NCBI GenBank assembly: GCA_025603075.1
Contig: MU626279.1
Coordinates: forward strand, 39,952-103,951
Origin: Neoconidiobolus thromboides FSU 785
Taxonomy: Eukaryota > Entomophthoromycota > Entomophthoromycetes > Entomophthorales > Neoconidiobolaceae
Direction of reading: 5' to 3'
Length of the DNA stretch: 64,000 bases
The stretch's first letter is position 1. The number at the start of each line of letters is the position of its first letter. Positions 46,375 through 58,613 of the stretch are shown one piece after another. Position numbers and translations under genes: made by a program. A model generated the notes under the pieces. It was not told where the DNA came from and searched no databases. It saw nothing but the letters and a program-made list of their open reading frames with translations.

Positions 46375-49300
46375 TTAAAATGGTAAATTGTTATATTGAT
46401 TATTATTATTCATTGGATAACTTTGTCCAGGTCCAGAATTGGATCTATAACCTTGCATAGGAATTGAAGATTGCTGCATACCCATATTACCTTGAGTTAT
46501 CATTAAGGGATTACCTAATGCTCCTGGATTAATAATGGGAGCACTTTGTTCTTGTTTTTGTTGAGCTTCTTCTCTTTTAGTTCTCTCTTCATTAGCTTTT
46601 TCCAATTTATCAACTTTACTTGTATATTCTCTAATTACTTGGATCATGTAAGGCATAGCATAATCGGATATGCGATGGCGCCAGGCTAATTCCATAGCTA
46701 CATCAGGACGGATAAGATCATAACATATGGTTAAGCAAGCAGTAAAGTATTCTTTTAATTCATTTTCGACAAAGAATTTAAGTAAATCTTCAGCAATTTC
46801 TTTGCTTCTTGAAGAAGAGGCGGTGTCCATAGCATCTCTAAACATTTGATCTTTTTTAGAAAGACTAATTGATTGTTCCCAACGTTTATTAATCTAAACA
46901 AAATCATTAGTTATAATTACAAACTTAAAAATTAAATTTACTCTATAAAGACGAGCAGCTATCCTACGGAATTCCAAAAGCTCATGCTTCTCTAATCTTT
47001 GGGCAAGTTCAATGTTATCAAAATTATCATAGCTTTCAATTGAATTTTGAAGCGATTGATAATCTTCTTCATCTATAAGAAGTTGATTATATGCATTATT
47101 GACTGCACGATTATTGACTTTTTGTACAGCAACCAAATAAGAGCGAATGAGTGGAATATTGTTCGATTTATCAAATATTTGAACAACTCGAGTATGATCA
47201 ACACGGTTGGTAATAGCAGAAAGTAAATCAGTGATAAGTAGAGGTTGTTCTTCTAAATAAAATTGAAGTGCACGATAGTAAATTTCTAAATTATTAACTT
47301 TAGAGATAACATCTTTGAAGCTAGAATGATCCCAGGCTGAGGCAGAATGTTTCATCATAGTATTAGCTGCATTATCATATTCATCATAATGGGTATAACA
47401 AAATACTAACTCAGACCAGAGATGAGCTTCCTCACATGCTTTAATAGCTTTTGGAAGACTTACACGAGAACTATAAAGTTTAAGATGCTCCATTACAGCT
47501 TCTGGACGATATTTGGTATATAAAACAGTAAGCTCAGTAAACATTGCCATGTTAGAACGCTCTAAACCTAAAGAGGCTTCAAGAAGTTCTAATAATTGAT
47601 CGGTAATACCATTATTTTCATAAAGTCTAATAATACTTTGAAGTTCATCAGTATGAATTACAAGATTCAAACCACAAATTTGGGATAAACGATATTCATT
47701 TTGTTCAATACAAATATCATGAACTTGGCGCCATACACGGGTATTATTGGCTTTGCGCGCACTATCAACGGCAGCTTGAAACTCACCTAAACGAACTTGA
47801 GTAGAAGCAAGTGATCCCCAGTTGGAAATGCTTAAAAATAAAATTTTGGCTGCATGGTATAAACCATCATTGAAACAACGATCACCGACATTTTGAACTT
47901 GAGCAATATTGGGACCACTTAAAGTTGATTCAATATCGGATATACGACTCGTTTTAGCATAAGCATATAAAAGTTCAGTATCAACCATAGTTTCACGAGT
48001 TTGAAGACGTGCCATTTGTAAATAACGAACTAAATCTTCATAACGATCATTTTGTTGTGCAACTTTGATTACTTCCATATAATTGGATGAATCGTTGGAA
48101 CGAATATAAGAATCAACGGCTTCTTTAACTCTATTTTGAGCGAGCTGTGCTTTACCTAATTTGCTCCAAACATTAGGAGAATTAACTTTTTCAGCAAAAT
48201 CATAAGCTCTATCAACATCATGAAGATGATCAATGAGTACATTTACAGCTTCGGAGTGGGCACTATATTTATTATAAATATAAAAGGCTTCTTCATAAAG
48301 TTGGGATTCTACTAAAATTCTAGCAACTTCATTAGATTCATAATTATTGAGGCGCTCTAAATAACCCATAACTTTTTCAGGGCAAGATTTTGAAGCTGTA
48401 AGGATCATAAGGTTTTGTAAATTGGCATTTTCACTAAACATAGTTGGTTCAAGAACAACTTTTTCAAGAAGCTCAAGTAATTCTTTAGAAAGACCTGCAG
48501 CAATAAATGCTTTTACAGTAACAGATACAGCTTCAGGAATTTGTGCTTCTGAAATGGCAGAGTTTACAATTTGATCAACTAAGATACCACGATGGGAATT
48601 AGATTCATCTAAAACAGTAGCCCATAAATCGGAATCTTGGCGTTGAATAAGATAACGTGCTTGGTATTTGTGCATTGAGTTATCATTAGTTACTTGAATA
48701 AGTTCATGATCGCATTGACCCTGTTCATAAGCAACAAAAGCAAGATAAGGATCACGCTTTTCGCAATAACGACCAACAATACGAGGGTCATAAAGCTGAT
48801 TGCTTCTCAAAAATTGTTCAGGGTTATTGTTGCCATCAATATATATCATAGCTAATGCATTGTACATGGCTGGATCTTGGTTATTATTATTGATTTTGAC
48901 TTCTAACCATGGACGGATAAGCTTAAGACGGTTTCTTTTTTCAACCTCTTCAACAAGTTCGTCTACTGGGAAAGGTCCTTGAACAGACATAAGTAAGTTT
49001 TTGATGATACTTTCATCGCAATCAACATCTAAAAGAGCACCAATGACTACAGGAGTACGGCTAGAATTGATTTTTTGGACATAAATTTCAATGAAGTTAT
49101 GGAAGTTATTTTTATAAAGATGTAAAATAAGATCATGAACAAAATCGAATCTATCACAGACAATAACAAGTGGAATAAGATCTTGAAGATTTGCTTCTTT
49201 TAGGAAATTTTTAACCCTTTCGCCATCATAATAATTACTTTCACGACAGATTCTTTCCACTTCTTTCATTTGACCAGTGAAACAAGCTGCTTGAATATAT

Positions 49301-51635
49301 TTGAAATGTACTTCAGGATCTTGGCTGGTGTTAACAATTGTTCCAAGGTAATAGTAAAGCCCTTCATAAGTTTTGAAAGTTTCGAATAAATCGATTAAAC
49401 GCTCTGCAGATAATAAATCAGAGTATTTGGAAGCTATTTGGATAACAATTTGTAAGTTTTGACGGATATTATTTGCAAGCATCTCTTTCAAACACTCAAT
49501 TGAATCCTCAACAGAAAGACGACCAAAATAATCAATAATCCATTCAGGCTTCAAAAGGTGGATGTTGACTATTACTCGTTTGATATCATAAAGATCAGTA
49601 TAGTGCTCAAGTGCTCTTTGATAAAGGCCTGCTTTCTCACAAAGTGCTGCGACCGAAGTTTTGTCATAATGGCTGAACATTTCATTTCCAAGGATAGCAT
49701 CAGCAACTTGTGGAGCATTTAATAAAGTCATTTCTAAAAGTCTTGTTTGGAGATGACCTTGATCAGGTTTATTTCCTTTAAGTGCATCTAAAAGGAATGA
49801 AGTGGCTGGTTGTATCATATTGAATTGTGAGAATATATCCATAACTCTTTCAATTTCAACCAAAGGCCCAGATTCGTCATTTACTAATAAAGAGGCAAAC
49901 TCAGCACCCTTTTCCGGATTGACTCTCAAAATGTGAGAAAGTAAGAATACATAATCAGGTTGGTATCCGGATTTTTTGGCATAAAGGATAATCTTTGGGA
50001 ATTCGCCTAGCTCAGCAAAGGCATTTACTACTTTTTGGGAAACATTAGCACGTAAATAAACAGATAAAGCTAAAGTAGTATCGAATTGTTTGATGATGTC
50101 ACCTAATTCTTCGCTACAACTGAGTTTATTTTCTTTAAGCCATTTTTCTAATAATTGTTTACGACCTTGTTGGAGCACAGGACGAGCTAATTCAATAGAT
50201 TCAAAACTATTTAACTCTCCCTTTTCTAACAAAATACCAAAGTATTGAAGAATTGGCGAAGTTTGCCCAGGGGTGACTGGGATTTGTTTGAATTGTTCAA
50301 TTGTGCTTGGGGTCCTTAAGATACCATTAGGGGAAGTTGCTGCAACTTTGGCTGCTTCACTGAAGTTTCCGGAAGAAAATAATTGATTATACTTTTGAAT
50401 ATAAAGGTCTTCGGCTCCAGGTAAATTACATCTTGAAGCTAATCTAAGAGCTAGATCTATGTTGTTACTATTGTTCAATATATATGGAACAACTGTGCTT
50501 TCGTTAAGACTTACAGATAAAACCTGTCCTTTACGATTAACAGAAATTATTCCACCTTGCTCCTCAAGTTCAGCTGTAACAAAAATAGTATCACCAGAAA
50601 TTCTCCCGTAATAAATTAAGTCGCCATTTAAAAGATCATAGAGATGTATAAAACCGTATTTAGTGACTAAATAAATAATTGATTGTTTTTCAACAATCTG
50701 CATTGCAACAGGGAAATCATTTGTGGCTTCTGGTGGGAAAAACAAATCAACTTGTTTTTTAGTATATACTGGGTTTTGATCTTTGTGATCAATTTCGACA
50801 ATATGTACTTTAGCTCCAGTTGCCGTACGGACAGCAAATGAGAATAATTTGGTATTTGAAGCTCCGCCATCTAGCTTAATTTCAGCGAAAGCTGCAGCAT
50901 GAGCTTCGATAGGCTGACTTACATTTCTATCCTTATTATAGAGCTGCATAGCACCTACAACTTTTCCGTCCTATTACCAAATTTTAATATTTATCATCAA
51001 ATGAAGAAAACTACATACCTTAGCAGATATACCAATTAACATGGACCAGTTCATCTCTTTATTAGTACGGTAGTTGATAATTTGAGATCCGTTAAGACTT
51101 GAATGTCTTTCGAAGGCTTTTACTGGTTGGCTATCACCATCTAAAGACCAATGAAATACAAATCTCTCTGTTACTAAGCCTAAAGTTTTATCATTGACCC
51201 ATTTCCAGAATACTACACTATCACTCATAAGATGAGATTTTAGCTTTGTTTTTGTTTCAAGATTGAATATTTGAAGTTGGTTTCCAGCTTTTTAATAAAT
51301 TAGTAACTGATAATAGTTTATAACAAAATTTAATACCTTTTAAAGCAATTATCTTCTCATTTAAGTGCATAATAGCGGAATCAGCAGTAATGGGACGTTT
51401 CAATAAGTTATTGACGTCTGAAAGATCAATAATTATTACTTGGTTTTGTTGTCCATCTTTTTCTCGAATACAGATGTATTTATCTGATTCCATGGTTAAG
51501 GTATTGAACCCAATGGCATCAGTGTTTACTCCAAGGGTTTGGAGCTAAAAGTCTTGATTTAGTTACACGAAAACATATCATTCTATAAATTACCTGGATA
51601 TGTTCTCGAAAACGAATTGGTAAATTATCACCCAT
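46375..51635 (-). CDS. CHC1: Clathrin heavy chain (five exons)
   Basis: Exons 51594-51635, 51337-51544, 51019-51287, 46942-50970 and 46375-46893 give 1688 aa, the usual clathrin heavy chain length. The start [21 protein letters not shown] is the typical N-terminal domain. The beta-propeller spans about 1-330, then the linker and repeated CHCR alpha-solenoid repeats to about 1550. The C-terminal trimerisation region includes [25 protein letters not shown]. The last ~60 residues are Gln/Asn/Met-rich, which is longer than the animal form. It forms triskelia for endocytic and Golgi vesicles. It is divergent from mitochondrial uS8, with 220 bases between starts. Confidence 0.98.
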
Positions 51636-51855
51636 CTTTAAAAATGATATTCAAAGTATAAATGAAATAAAAAAATAGTCAACTCTTTTTTTATTCAATA
51701 TATAAATATTCACTTTATTGGAACAAATCATGGCACCAAATAAATACGCATTCAATTATCATTGGAAGGATCATTTTTTTTACAATCCCATAAAATTCCA
51801 ACTTTATTTTTTTTGTTTTTTAAGTTAGAATTCAATTTTATTTATAAATTTAAAG

Positions 51856-52377
51856 ATGGGGATATTAGGCGCAACACGTATGGCTATGCCAATCGTAGAA
51901 GGATTAGCACGTAAAACTAAATTACCATGTGTCCACGATTTATGTGCGCGTGTACAAAATGGATACTCTGCCAAATTAAAAAATATCAGTGTACCAGAAA
52001 CTAAAATGAACTTAGCTGTTTCTCAAATTTTATACCAACAAGGTTTTATTTCTTCAATTGTAAGAGGGAACCATCTTGGTATTGATTATTCACCAACTAC
52101 CCCTGATAATGTCGCCACTAGAAGATATTGGCTCGGGTTAAAATATTATCAAAACTCACCCGTATTATCTTCAATGCGCGCAGTTTCTATACCATCTAGA
52201 AAGATTTTCGCAACTGCTCAAGAGTTTGAATATGTTGTTTCAGGAAGAAGAGTTGGAATTCTTTCCCCATTACAGCCTGGTGAGATTATCATTATAAATA
52301 CAGAAAAAGGAGTTCTAGAAATCCATGATGCCGTTGAGTTAAAACTTGGAGGACAAGTATTATGTAGAGCTAAATAG
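51856..52377 (+). CDS. MRPS8: Mitochondrial ribosomal protein uS8m
   Basis: Single exon, 173 aa. VHDLCARVQNGYSAKL at about 26-41 and the final segment with SGRRVGILSPL and GVLEIHDAVELKLGGQVLC match mitochondrial S8, which binds helix 21 of the small-subunit rRNA. No cleavable basic presequence is apparent, as in yeast Mrps8. Separated by 220 bases from the clathrin start, so the two share an upstream region. Confidence 0.9.
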   Translation: MGILGATRMAMPIVEGLARKTKLPCVHDLCARVQNGYSAKLKNISVPETKMNLAVSQILYQQGFISSIVRGNHLGIDYSPTTPDNVATRRYWLGLKYYQNSPVLSSMRAVSIPSRKIFATAQEFEYVVSGRRVGILSPLQPGEIIIINTEKGVLEIHDAVELKLGGQVLCRAK

Positions 52378-53481
52378 AGTAATAGAGTAATTAAATTTCA
52401 TAAAGAAGGCTATTTTGCTAAAATAATAAATCGTAGGTACATTTATTAAGAGAGATCATTGAGCTATTGCTTTGTTTGATAGATTTTTACTTTCAACTAA
52501 TTTAAATAGGAAGCAAATAATAAATTTTTTATCGTTAAAAAGGAAAAATATACTTAAAACAGAAGTTTATGTGTTTACATAGTAAATGCATCAAGATATA
52601 TTTATAAACTTTCTTTCTTTTAAAATATTTTGGATTGAGTCTTATTTGAATGTTATATCATAAATTAAAATAGTCAATATATGATTGTAGTTTTATTTTA
52701 AACGATCATAGGAGCTAGAATTTAAATTTATTTCCTACCTACATATATGTATTATACATATTAAGTTGTAAATTAACTTTGATATTAACAAAGCTTAAGT
52801 GCTTATATAATCAGTGAATACTTATAAAGGATTATAGTTTTAATAAATGAGACGATACAATCATTAATATTATTTAAAATTATACATTGAATATCCTTAA
52901 AATGCATTGAATAGTCATTTGGTTTTTAATTATCACCACTGGATTGGGACTATGTTAATAATAAGGAGCTATTTGATATATACAACTCCTGATTTTTTTA
53001 GTATATTATATATTATAACTATCAATTACAATTAAATAATAGTATTCTAATTTAATAACATGCTCAACTATATGAAATTATTCTTCTTTATTAGCAACTT
53101 TTTGATTTCGAAATTGATTGATGCTAACAAATAGAAAGAACTAAAATAAACCACCTTAAATTTTGATTTGCTCAATATTTTAAGTAGAGATGAAGCTACT
53201 AAATTTCTATATTCATTTTGTAAAGTAGTAATAATGTCTAGCTAGACCTTCTTTCTTTCAGGTCGTTTTAAAATTCACAAACGTCATTAAAGTAAGTTTT
53301 TATGATTGATAATATATGGTACCAGAATGGATAAAAAAAATTACGCCCGAAAGCGAAGAAACTTGAGTTGAGAAAAAGGATAACAAAAAATACATCCATC
53401 AAATATCAAGCGAATTAGATTACACAATGAAAATTAAATATAAAACTCGAATTTCAAGTGTGCTTACAATTTATTTAAAGA
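52378..53481. other. Intergenic spacer upstream of RPL34
   Basis: A+T-rich; no gene, repeat or RNA gene recognised. The last hundred bases are the RPL34 promoter and leader, without a motif I can name. Confidence 0.5.
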
Positions 53482-53862
53482 ATGGTTCAACGTCTTACTT
53501 ACCGTCGTCGTCTCTCATACAACACCAAGTCAAACCGCGTTAATGTAGTAAAGACTCCAGGTGGTAAACTTGTTTATCATCACGTAAAGAAACCAGTAAA
53601 GAACGCCAGTTGTGGTGACTGCGGAGAACAACTCCAAGGTATCAAGGCTTTCCGCCCAAGAGAACTCTCTCAAGTTTCTAGACGTCATAAGACCGTTACC
53701 CGTGCTTATGGTGGTTCCCGTTGCGCTAACTGTGTCCGTAACAGGTAAGTTTTAAATTTTGTATAAAGTTTATTTGCTAATTTTTATAGAATCGTTCGTG
53801 CTTTCTTAATCGAAGAACAAAAGATCGTCAAGAAAGTTATCAAAGCCCAAACTAAAAACTAA
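53482..53862 (+). CDS. RPL34: Large-subunit ribosomal protein eL34
   Basis: Exons 53482-53744 and 53790-53862 with a 45-nt intron give 111 aa. It begins MVQRLTYRRRLSYNTKSN and contains VKTPGGKLVYHHVKK, then the Cys pairs CGDC and CANC of the zinc-binding eL34 fold, and ends in a Lys-rich helix. The cytosolic 60S protein is present in full. Codon choice is visibly richer in C at third positions (CGT, ACC, TCC, AAG) than neighbouring genes, as expected for high expression. Confidence 0.98.
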
Positions 53863-54567
53863 TTTAATAAGGTGAAGACCTAATAAATTTTTAAAATAAA
53901 ATTGAGGATTTATTAAATAAATGGATAGTTGCATAAATCTAGGTAAATAAATGTAAATAAAATTATATTTAGATAAATTTTTGAAGGAGGCTAATATGCG
54001 AAATATAAAAAGATTTGGATAAAATGTGGATCAATACAGAGTTCCTGAATATACAATATTTTGAGTTGCTTAAAGTTAGTGATAAACATCACTTGGAAAG
54101 ATAAAATTCAATATTGTAGAGCTTAGTATAGAATTTACTAGTTAAGTTAGTCTATTTTAATTTCATGTTTATTTTTAAAATAACTATTTAAATTTTCATC
54201 GAAATCAGACTTTTAGATCTTACTAAATAATAAGCAAATTTTTGTACTTATATTTTTTCTAAAAAGTTAATAAATGTTTAAATCAATTATTGAATTTGTC
54301 ATTACTTTACTTCTATTTTAATGATATATCACTGTTTTTCTTTATGGTATTTGTGCAATAAATAGTATTGAATCATTGATTTTAGTTACCTTTATTACTA
54401 TTCATTAAAACTAAAGTCAAGATATAACTTTAAATCAGTATTTGCTACTTTTTATAATATTTACAATAGAATAAAATATATAGATCTATCCCTAAAAGTA
54501 TAAAGTGTTATTTGTATTAAATAGCTTAAATATAAAATTATTTTACAAAAGTAGTGAAAACACTGTT

Positions 54568-54666
54568 TAGGGATGTATTTTTGTATTTAAGAACTTTACT
54601 AACAATTTTTCCACTTAAATAGCACTTAAAAAATGGAAAAAGTAATGAAACCAAAAAACATTCTCA
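54568..54666 (+). mobile_element. MITE copy F (forward)
   Basis: Family core with both terminal repeats mutated (TAGGGATG at left, ATTCTCA at right). Confidence 0.75.
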
Positions 54667-54923
54667 TTTGCTAATTATGTTAAGGTTTTATAGTTTATTT
54701 TTTAATTACTAAAATATTAAAAAACATAATTTACAAAGTATTTTTTTCAATAGTTTAATTAGTAATCTTTTAATTTTCTACTGCTTAAAAAGTTTAGAAC
54801 CATTATTTAGAGTTAAAAAAAATTATAAAAAAAATTTATTAAAAAGGTTTTATTAATTTGGTAACAAATTTATTGCTTTTTGTGAAATATAAATTTATAT
54901 ATAATTGAAAGCTGATAAAAATA

Positions 54924-55024
54924 TGGGGATGACTTTTTTGGCTTGATTACTTTTTCCATCTTTTAAATGTTATTTGAGTAGAAAAACTGTTAGTAAAATT
55001 CTTAAACATAAAAATGTATCCCCA
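54924..55024 (-). mobile_element. MITE copy G (reverse)
   Basis: Starts TGGGGATGAC and ends GTATCCCCA; flanked by TA on both sides. Confidence 0.85.
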
Positions 55025-56350
55025 TATATTAATAATTTGTTATAAATTATAATATTGTAATAAAAAACAAAATATTTCATTAATAAAGTTTTTACGTAAT
55101 AAACTTATGCAGATAATTGATAAATTTGGTTGTTTTTTAAACTTACTTTTAAGTATAATCAATAGTTTTTTTATAACTACTAATTAAAATAATAGTAGTA
55201 TCACTTTTTTAAACAAATTATATGCTAATGGATTAAACAAGTTTAATTAAAAGCTTAAAATATCATTAATTATGAAGTTTATACAAATTTGATGAAAAAA
55301 ATTTCAAGATTGAACTGGATTAGTTTTATTTTATTTTATTTTATATTTTAAATTTGTTAAAATCTTTAATAGCTGGATTTAATGATCATGATAGTTACTT
55401 ATTTTTTATTGAACAATTTTTTATATCTGCATTAATTAACAATACCAGAGTTTTGGTTTTAAAATAAAATTTAGTCGCTGATAATAAACAGTCGACTTAG
55501 TAAACAGCTATTATTAGCCAGCTTATCATTTTTAATAATAATTTAAAAAACAAATTAAATCAAATAAAGAGCAGTCAGCTGGTAACTGTATACTTTTCTT
55601 TAAATCAAGGTAATTTCTAATATTAGCTGAATAATACCATTTTTTTATGATTAAAAAAAAGTGTATTGTTGTTTTAGCTTTTTATTAAAACAATTACTGT
55701 ATTTATTAATAATAAATATATTTGAGTTATGTGAAATCTGGTACTCAGTGTTTGGAGTCAAAAACAGCTATTGCTTGGTTGACTACATTATAAGTTGAAA
55801 GGTCTTAGTTTATGTGACTAAGATAGACTTGAATTACGAAGAATAGCACATAATAGGCTACAGACTATATAAGACAAATAGAATAGACAATACTAATGTA
55901 AAATCTACGTGAAATACTATTAAGAAAACTTAGTGGCTTTATCAAATGTTCGAGATATCAAGGAATAATTCAGTTAAAAAGCCTCGAGATATTATGTTTT
56001 AAAATCTCTTTTATACTCCGATAAGTATAAATATCAAAACGAGAGGATAATATTCTTTGAGACGAAGATAGAAATTCTCTTAGCAAATCAGAATAAGAGC
56101 ATGGGACTAATTGTCTCTATAATCGAGAGCACAACAGCTTAGGTGATTATTATGCTACAATTAACCATGGGGCTGACAAAGCGATATTTCACAGTTAATT
56201 ACAAAATTTACTTAAAAACTAATTTAAATTTCGAGTTTTTAAACTTACAAGTCCTTAGTATATAATTAGTTGACTTTAAAAAGCTTAAAATTAAATTTTC
56301 TAAATTAAACTTTATATTACTTTTATCAAATATATAATAAATATATAACA

Positions 56351-56451
56351 TGGCAGTGTTTTTTTTGGCTTCATTACTTTTTCTATTTTTTAAGCGCTAT
56401 TTGAGTGGAAAATTTGTTAGTAAAATTCTTAAACACAAAAATACATCCCCA
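56351..56451 (-). mobile_element. MITE copy H (reverse)
   Basis: Left terminus mutated (TGGCAGTG), right end ACATCCCCA followed by TA. Only about 100 bases from copy I, in opposite orientation. Confidence 0.85.
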
Positions 56452-56555
56452 TATGTTATTTCTATAGATTAAAACTTATTACTTTATAACCAGTTAATTA
56501 AATTAAAACTTTTAGCTTTAACTACAACATACTGAATTTTCTAAATTTTAATATA

Positions 56556-56655
56556 TGGGGGTATATTTTTATGTTTAAGAATTTTACTAACAAATTTTCC
56601 ACTCAAATAGCGCTTAAAAAATAGAAAAAGTAATGAAGCCAAAAAAACATCCCCA
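56556..56655 (+). mobile_element. MITE copy I, best-preserved reference (forward)
   Basis: 100-bp element. Left end TGGGGGTATATTTTTATG and right end CCAAAAAAACATCCCCA are imperfect terminal inverted repeats; direct TA flanks both ends, as in Tc1/mariner (Stowaway-type) elements. The core has TTTTACTAACAAATTTTCC and AGCGCTTAAAAAAT. No coding capacity, so it would move with a transposase encoded elsewhere. Confidence 0.9.
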
Positions 56656-56915
56656 TATCAAAATTGCTTAAAAAGTTTGTTGTTGAAAAGTCGCTAAAAT
56701 AGGTTGATAATTTAGAATATGAATGAAACTCATGCTGAAAAATTAATATTTTCAATAGTATAACTTATTAATAGCTCTTAAGAAATAAACAGGAAATAGT
56801 ACAAATCATATAGAAGCAACCATTTTATTTCTAAAGGGATGCTATTTGTTTAACATATATAATAGTAGTTTAAAATATAAAAGATTAGTACTAATAAACG
56901 CGCCTTATGAGTAGT

Positions 56916-57341
56916 CTAATCGATCGTGACTCCAGCCGTACCTGTGGTAGTATAATTGCCCAAATTGACAATCTGATAGAACTCATAACAAAACATACCA
57001 TGAATAAGCACCATTGTTACTTCAGCTGGTATATGTTTGATTAAATTGAAAGTGATCAAGTCTTTACTATTTAATAATAAAGTGATCATCATAGAAGAAT
57101 AGCCCATAAGTACCAAAGCCACTTGTTTACGTAATGTACTCTTTTCGTCTACATGCCCTGTATAGATACTTAATAATGAAATGGCGCATACCGCTACACC
57201 AAAACTTCTAACTAAAAATAAGGTGGCTACATTATCAAGGTCTAAGCCTTTAATTGGTAAATAGGATGGGAATAGATAGGCTATGATTCCTAATGGTAAT
57301 TCACAAAGTCCACGGCCAGTAAATGTATTAAGTTCAATCAT
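56916..57341 (-). CDS. Four-pass membrane protein, unknown
   Basis: Intact single-exon ORF of 141 aa. About four hydrophobic segments (about 15-28, 42-62, 73-92 and 104-123) with short loops; the C-terminus is Gly/Thr-rich. Balanced codon use and a clean start (MIELNTFTGRG) suggest a real gene. I recognise no family. It is followed downstream by MITE copies H and I and preceded by TIM21. Confidence 0.65.
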   Translation of the reverse strand: MIELNTFTGRGLCELPLGIIAYLFPSYLPIKGLDLDNVATLFLVRSFGVAVCAISLLSIYTGHVDEKSTLRKQVALVLMGYSSMMITLLLNSKDLITFNLIKHIPAEVTMVLIHGMFCYEFYQIVNLGNYTTTGTAGVTID

Positions 57342-57612
57342 TTTTATTTAATTTCGGAATGTATGTTTTGCTTTATAAAAAAGTAAAGTTAAGTTTGAAA
57401 TTTTACTTTATATTGCTTCGAACTTTAATTTAATTTCGGGTCATCTGACTAAAATGGTAATTTTTATTGGTATGCTAACGATACCATAAATTTTTATTTG
57501 CCAAATTCTATAGTTAAAATTCAGCTAAATTTACATTGAATAGTAATAGTAATACAAAATATAATAAATAATTCAAAAAATTAAAATTTATTATAATATT
57601 ACTACAATGAAG

Positions 57613-58501
57613 CTACCAAGAAGCACCTAGTTTATTACTGTCATTTTTAATTGTAATTTTAGAACTAAAGTATTGACCTAAAAGCAATAAATAACTGCTA
57701 AAAAATATTTTTACTAATAATTACCTGGAACCTCCACTGTTAATAACTTATAATCCCACCCGTCTTTAGCTTTGTTTTCGATACAATGCACATAAACGAC
57801 ACCATGGCTATCCTTTTCACCTTCAATATAATATTTCATTATCATATTTTTTTTTTGCTCCTTATCTGTAAATAATTGATAGCTAAATAATATTACTGTA
57901 AATGAGTTTACTTATTTTAATAATGAGCTTTTACTCTGGTTTTCTATCCCTTCTTCTTCTACTTCTTGGGTCCGCATGACCAGTAACATCATTACCGAAA
58001 ATCTTTTGAACCTAATCAACGTAAATTAAAAATGAGATTAATCTACCTTATTAAGCTCACTCTATTGTTTTCTTGAATTAACTCTAAACTTTGATTAAAC
58101 ACTTCCCAAATTGATGACTTAAATAGTTCACTATACAACCCCATACCAACAACTATGGTAAGTAGTGATCCAAGCGTTACTAAGCCTAAACTTACACCCC
58201 AAGTTATAAACCTTTTACCTGAGACGTTCAGTATTATTTAATAATATTCAGTTAGTTTGTTACCTTGATTCATCCCCTTTGTTATTGCATTGTTTATTTT
58301 TTGTTTATTACTATTGGCATTGTTATTTGGTGTAGCTGCATTTGCTTTATTTGTTAATGAATCCAGGTTAATGCTGGATCCCAGGATACTAAATAGAATT
58401 GTTATTTTAACAATTGTGTTATTATTAGTGTGCGTTAATTACATCTTTCTTCGGGATCTATTATTCAATAGACGTAAACTTTTGGATACTAATGTGGTCA
58501 T
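57613..58501 (-). CDS. TIM21: Mitochondrial inner-membrane import protein TIM21 (six exons)
   Basis: Exons 58443-58501, 58264-58388, 58061-58218, 57935-58011, 57725-57882 and 57613-57677 give 213 aa. The start MTTLVSKSLRLLNNRSRRKM is a mitochondrial presequence, followed by an Asn-rich spacer. One TM segment (GVSLGLVTLGSLLTIVVGMG) lies at about 69-88. The TIM21 domain shows SELFKSS, VQKIFGNDVTGHADPRSRRRR and MKYYIEGEKDSHGVVYVH. TIM21 links the TOM complex to TIM23 and respiratory-chain assembly. GT at 58060 and AG at 57883 were chosen because they alone keep phase and homology. It is divergent from twinfilin with 112 bases between starts. Confidence 0.88.
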
Positions 58502-58613
58502 TTTTCTAATTGGTTGAAAAATAAAATTTTGAAAAACAATTCATCTTTAGTTTTAGATTCAATTTTAGTTGCTTTATTTTAAAAATATTAAGAGTAAAAC
58601 AAATAATAAAAGA

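Larger units (their letters stand above)
53863..56915. other. Gene-free MITE cluster
   Basis: The longest gene-free stretch, with MITE copies F, G, H and I. The part at about 55730-56180 has noticeably more complex, less A+T-biased sequence but no open frame. Confidence 0.6.

Noticed and set aside
58290..58517. 75-codon hydrophobic plus-strand ORF
   Set aside because: It is antisense to the TIM21 exons 1-2 and their intron, which splice in phase and encode a presequence.
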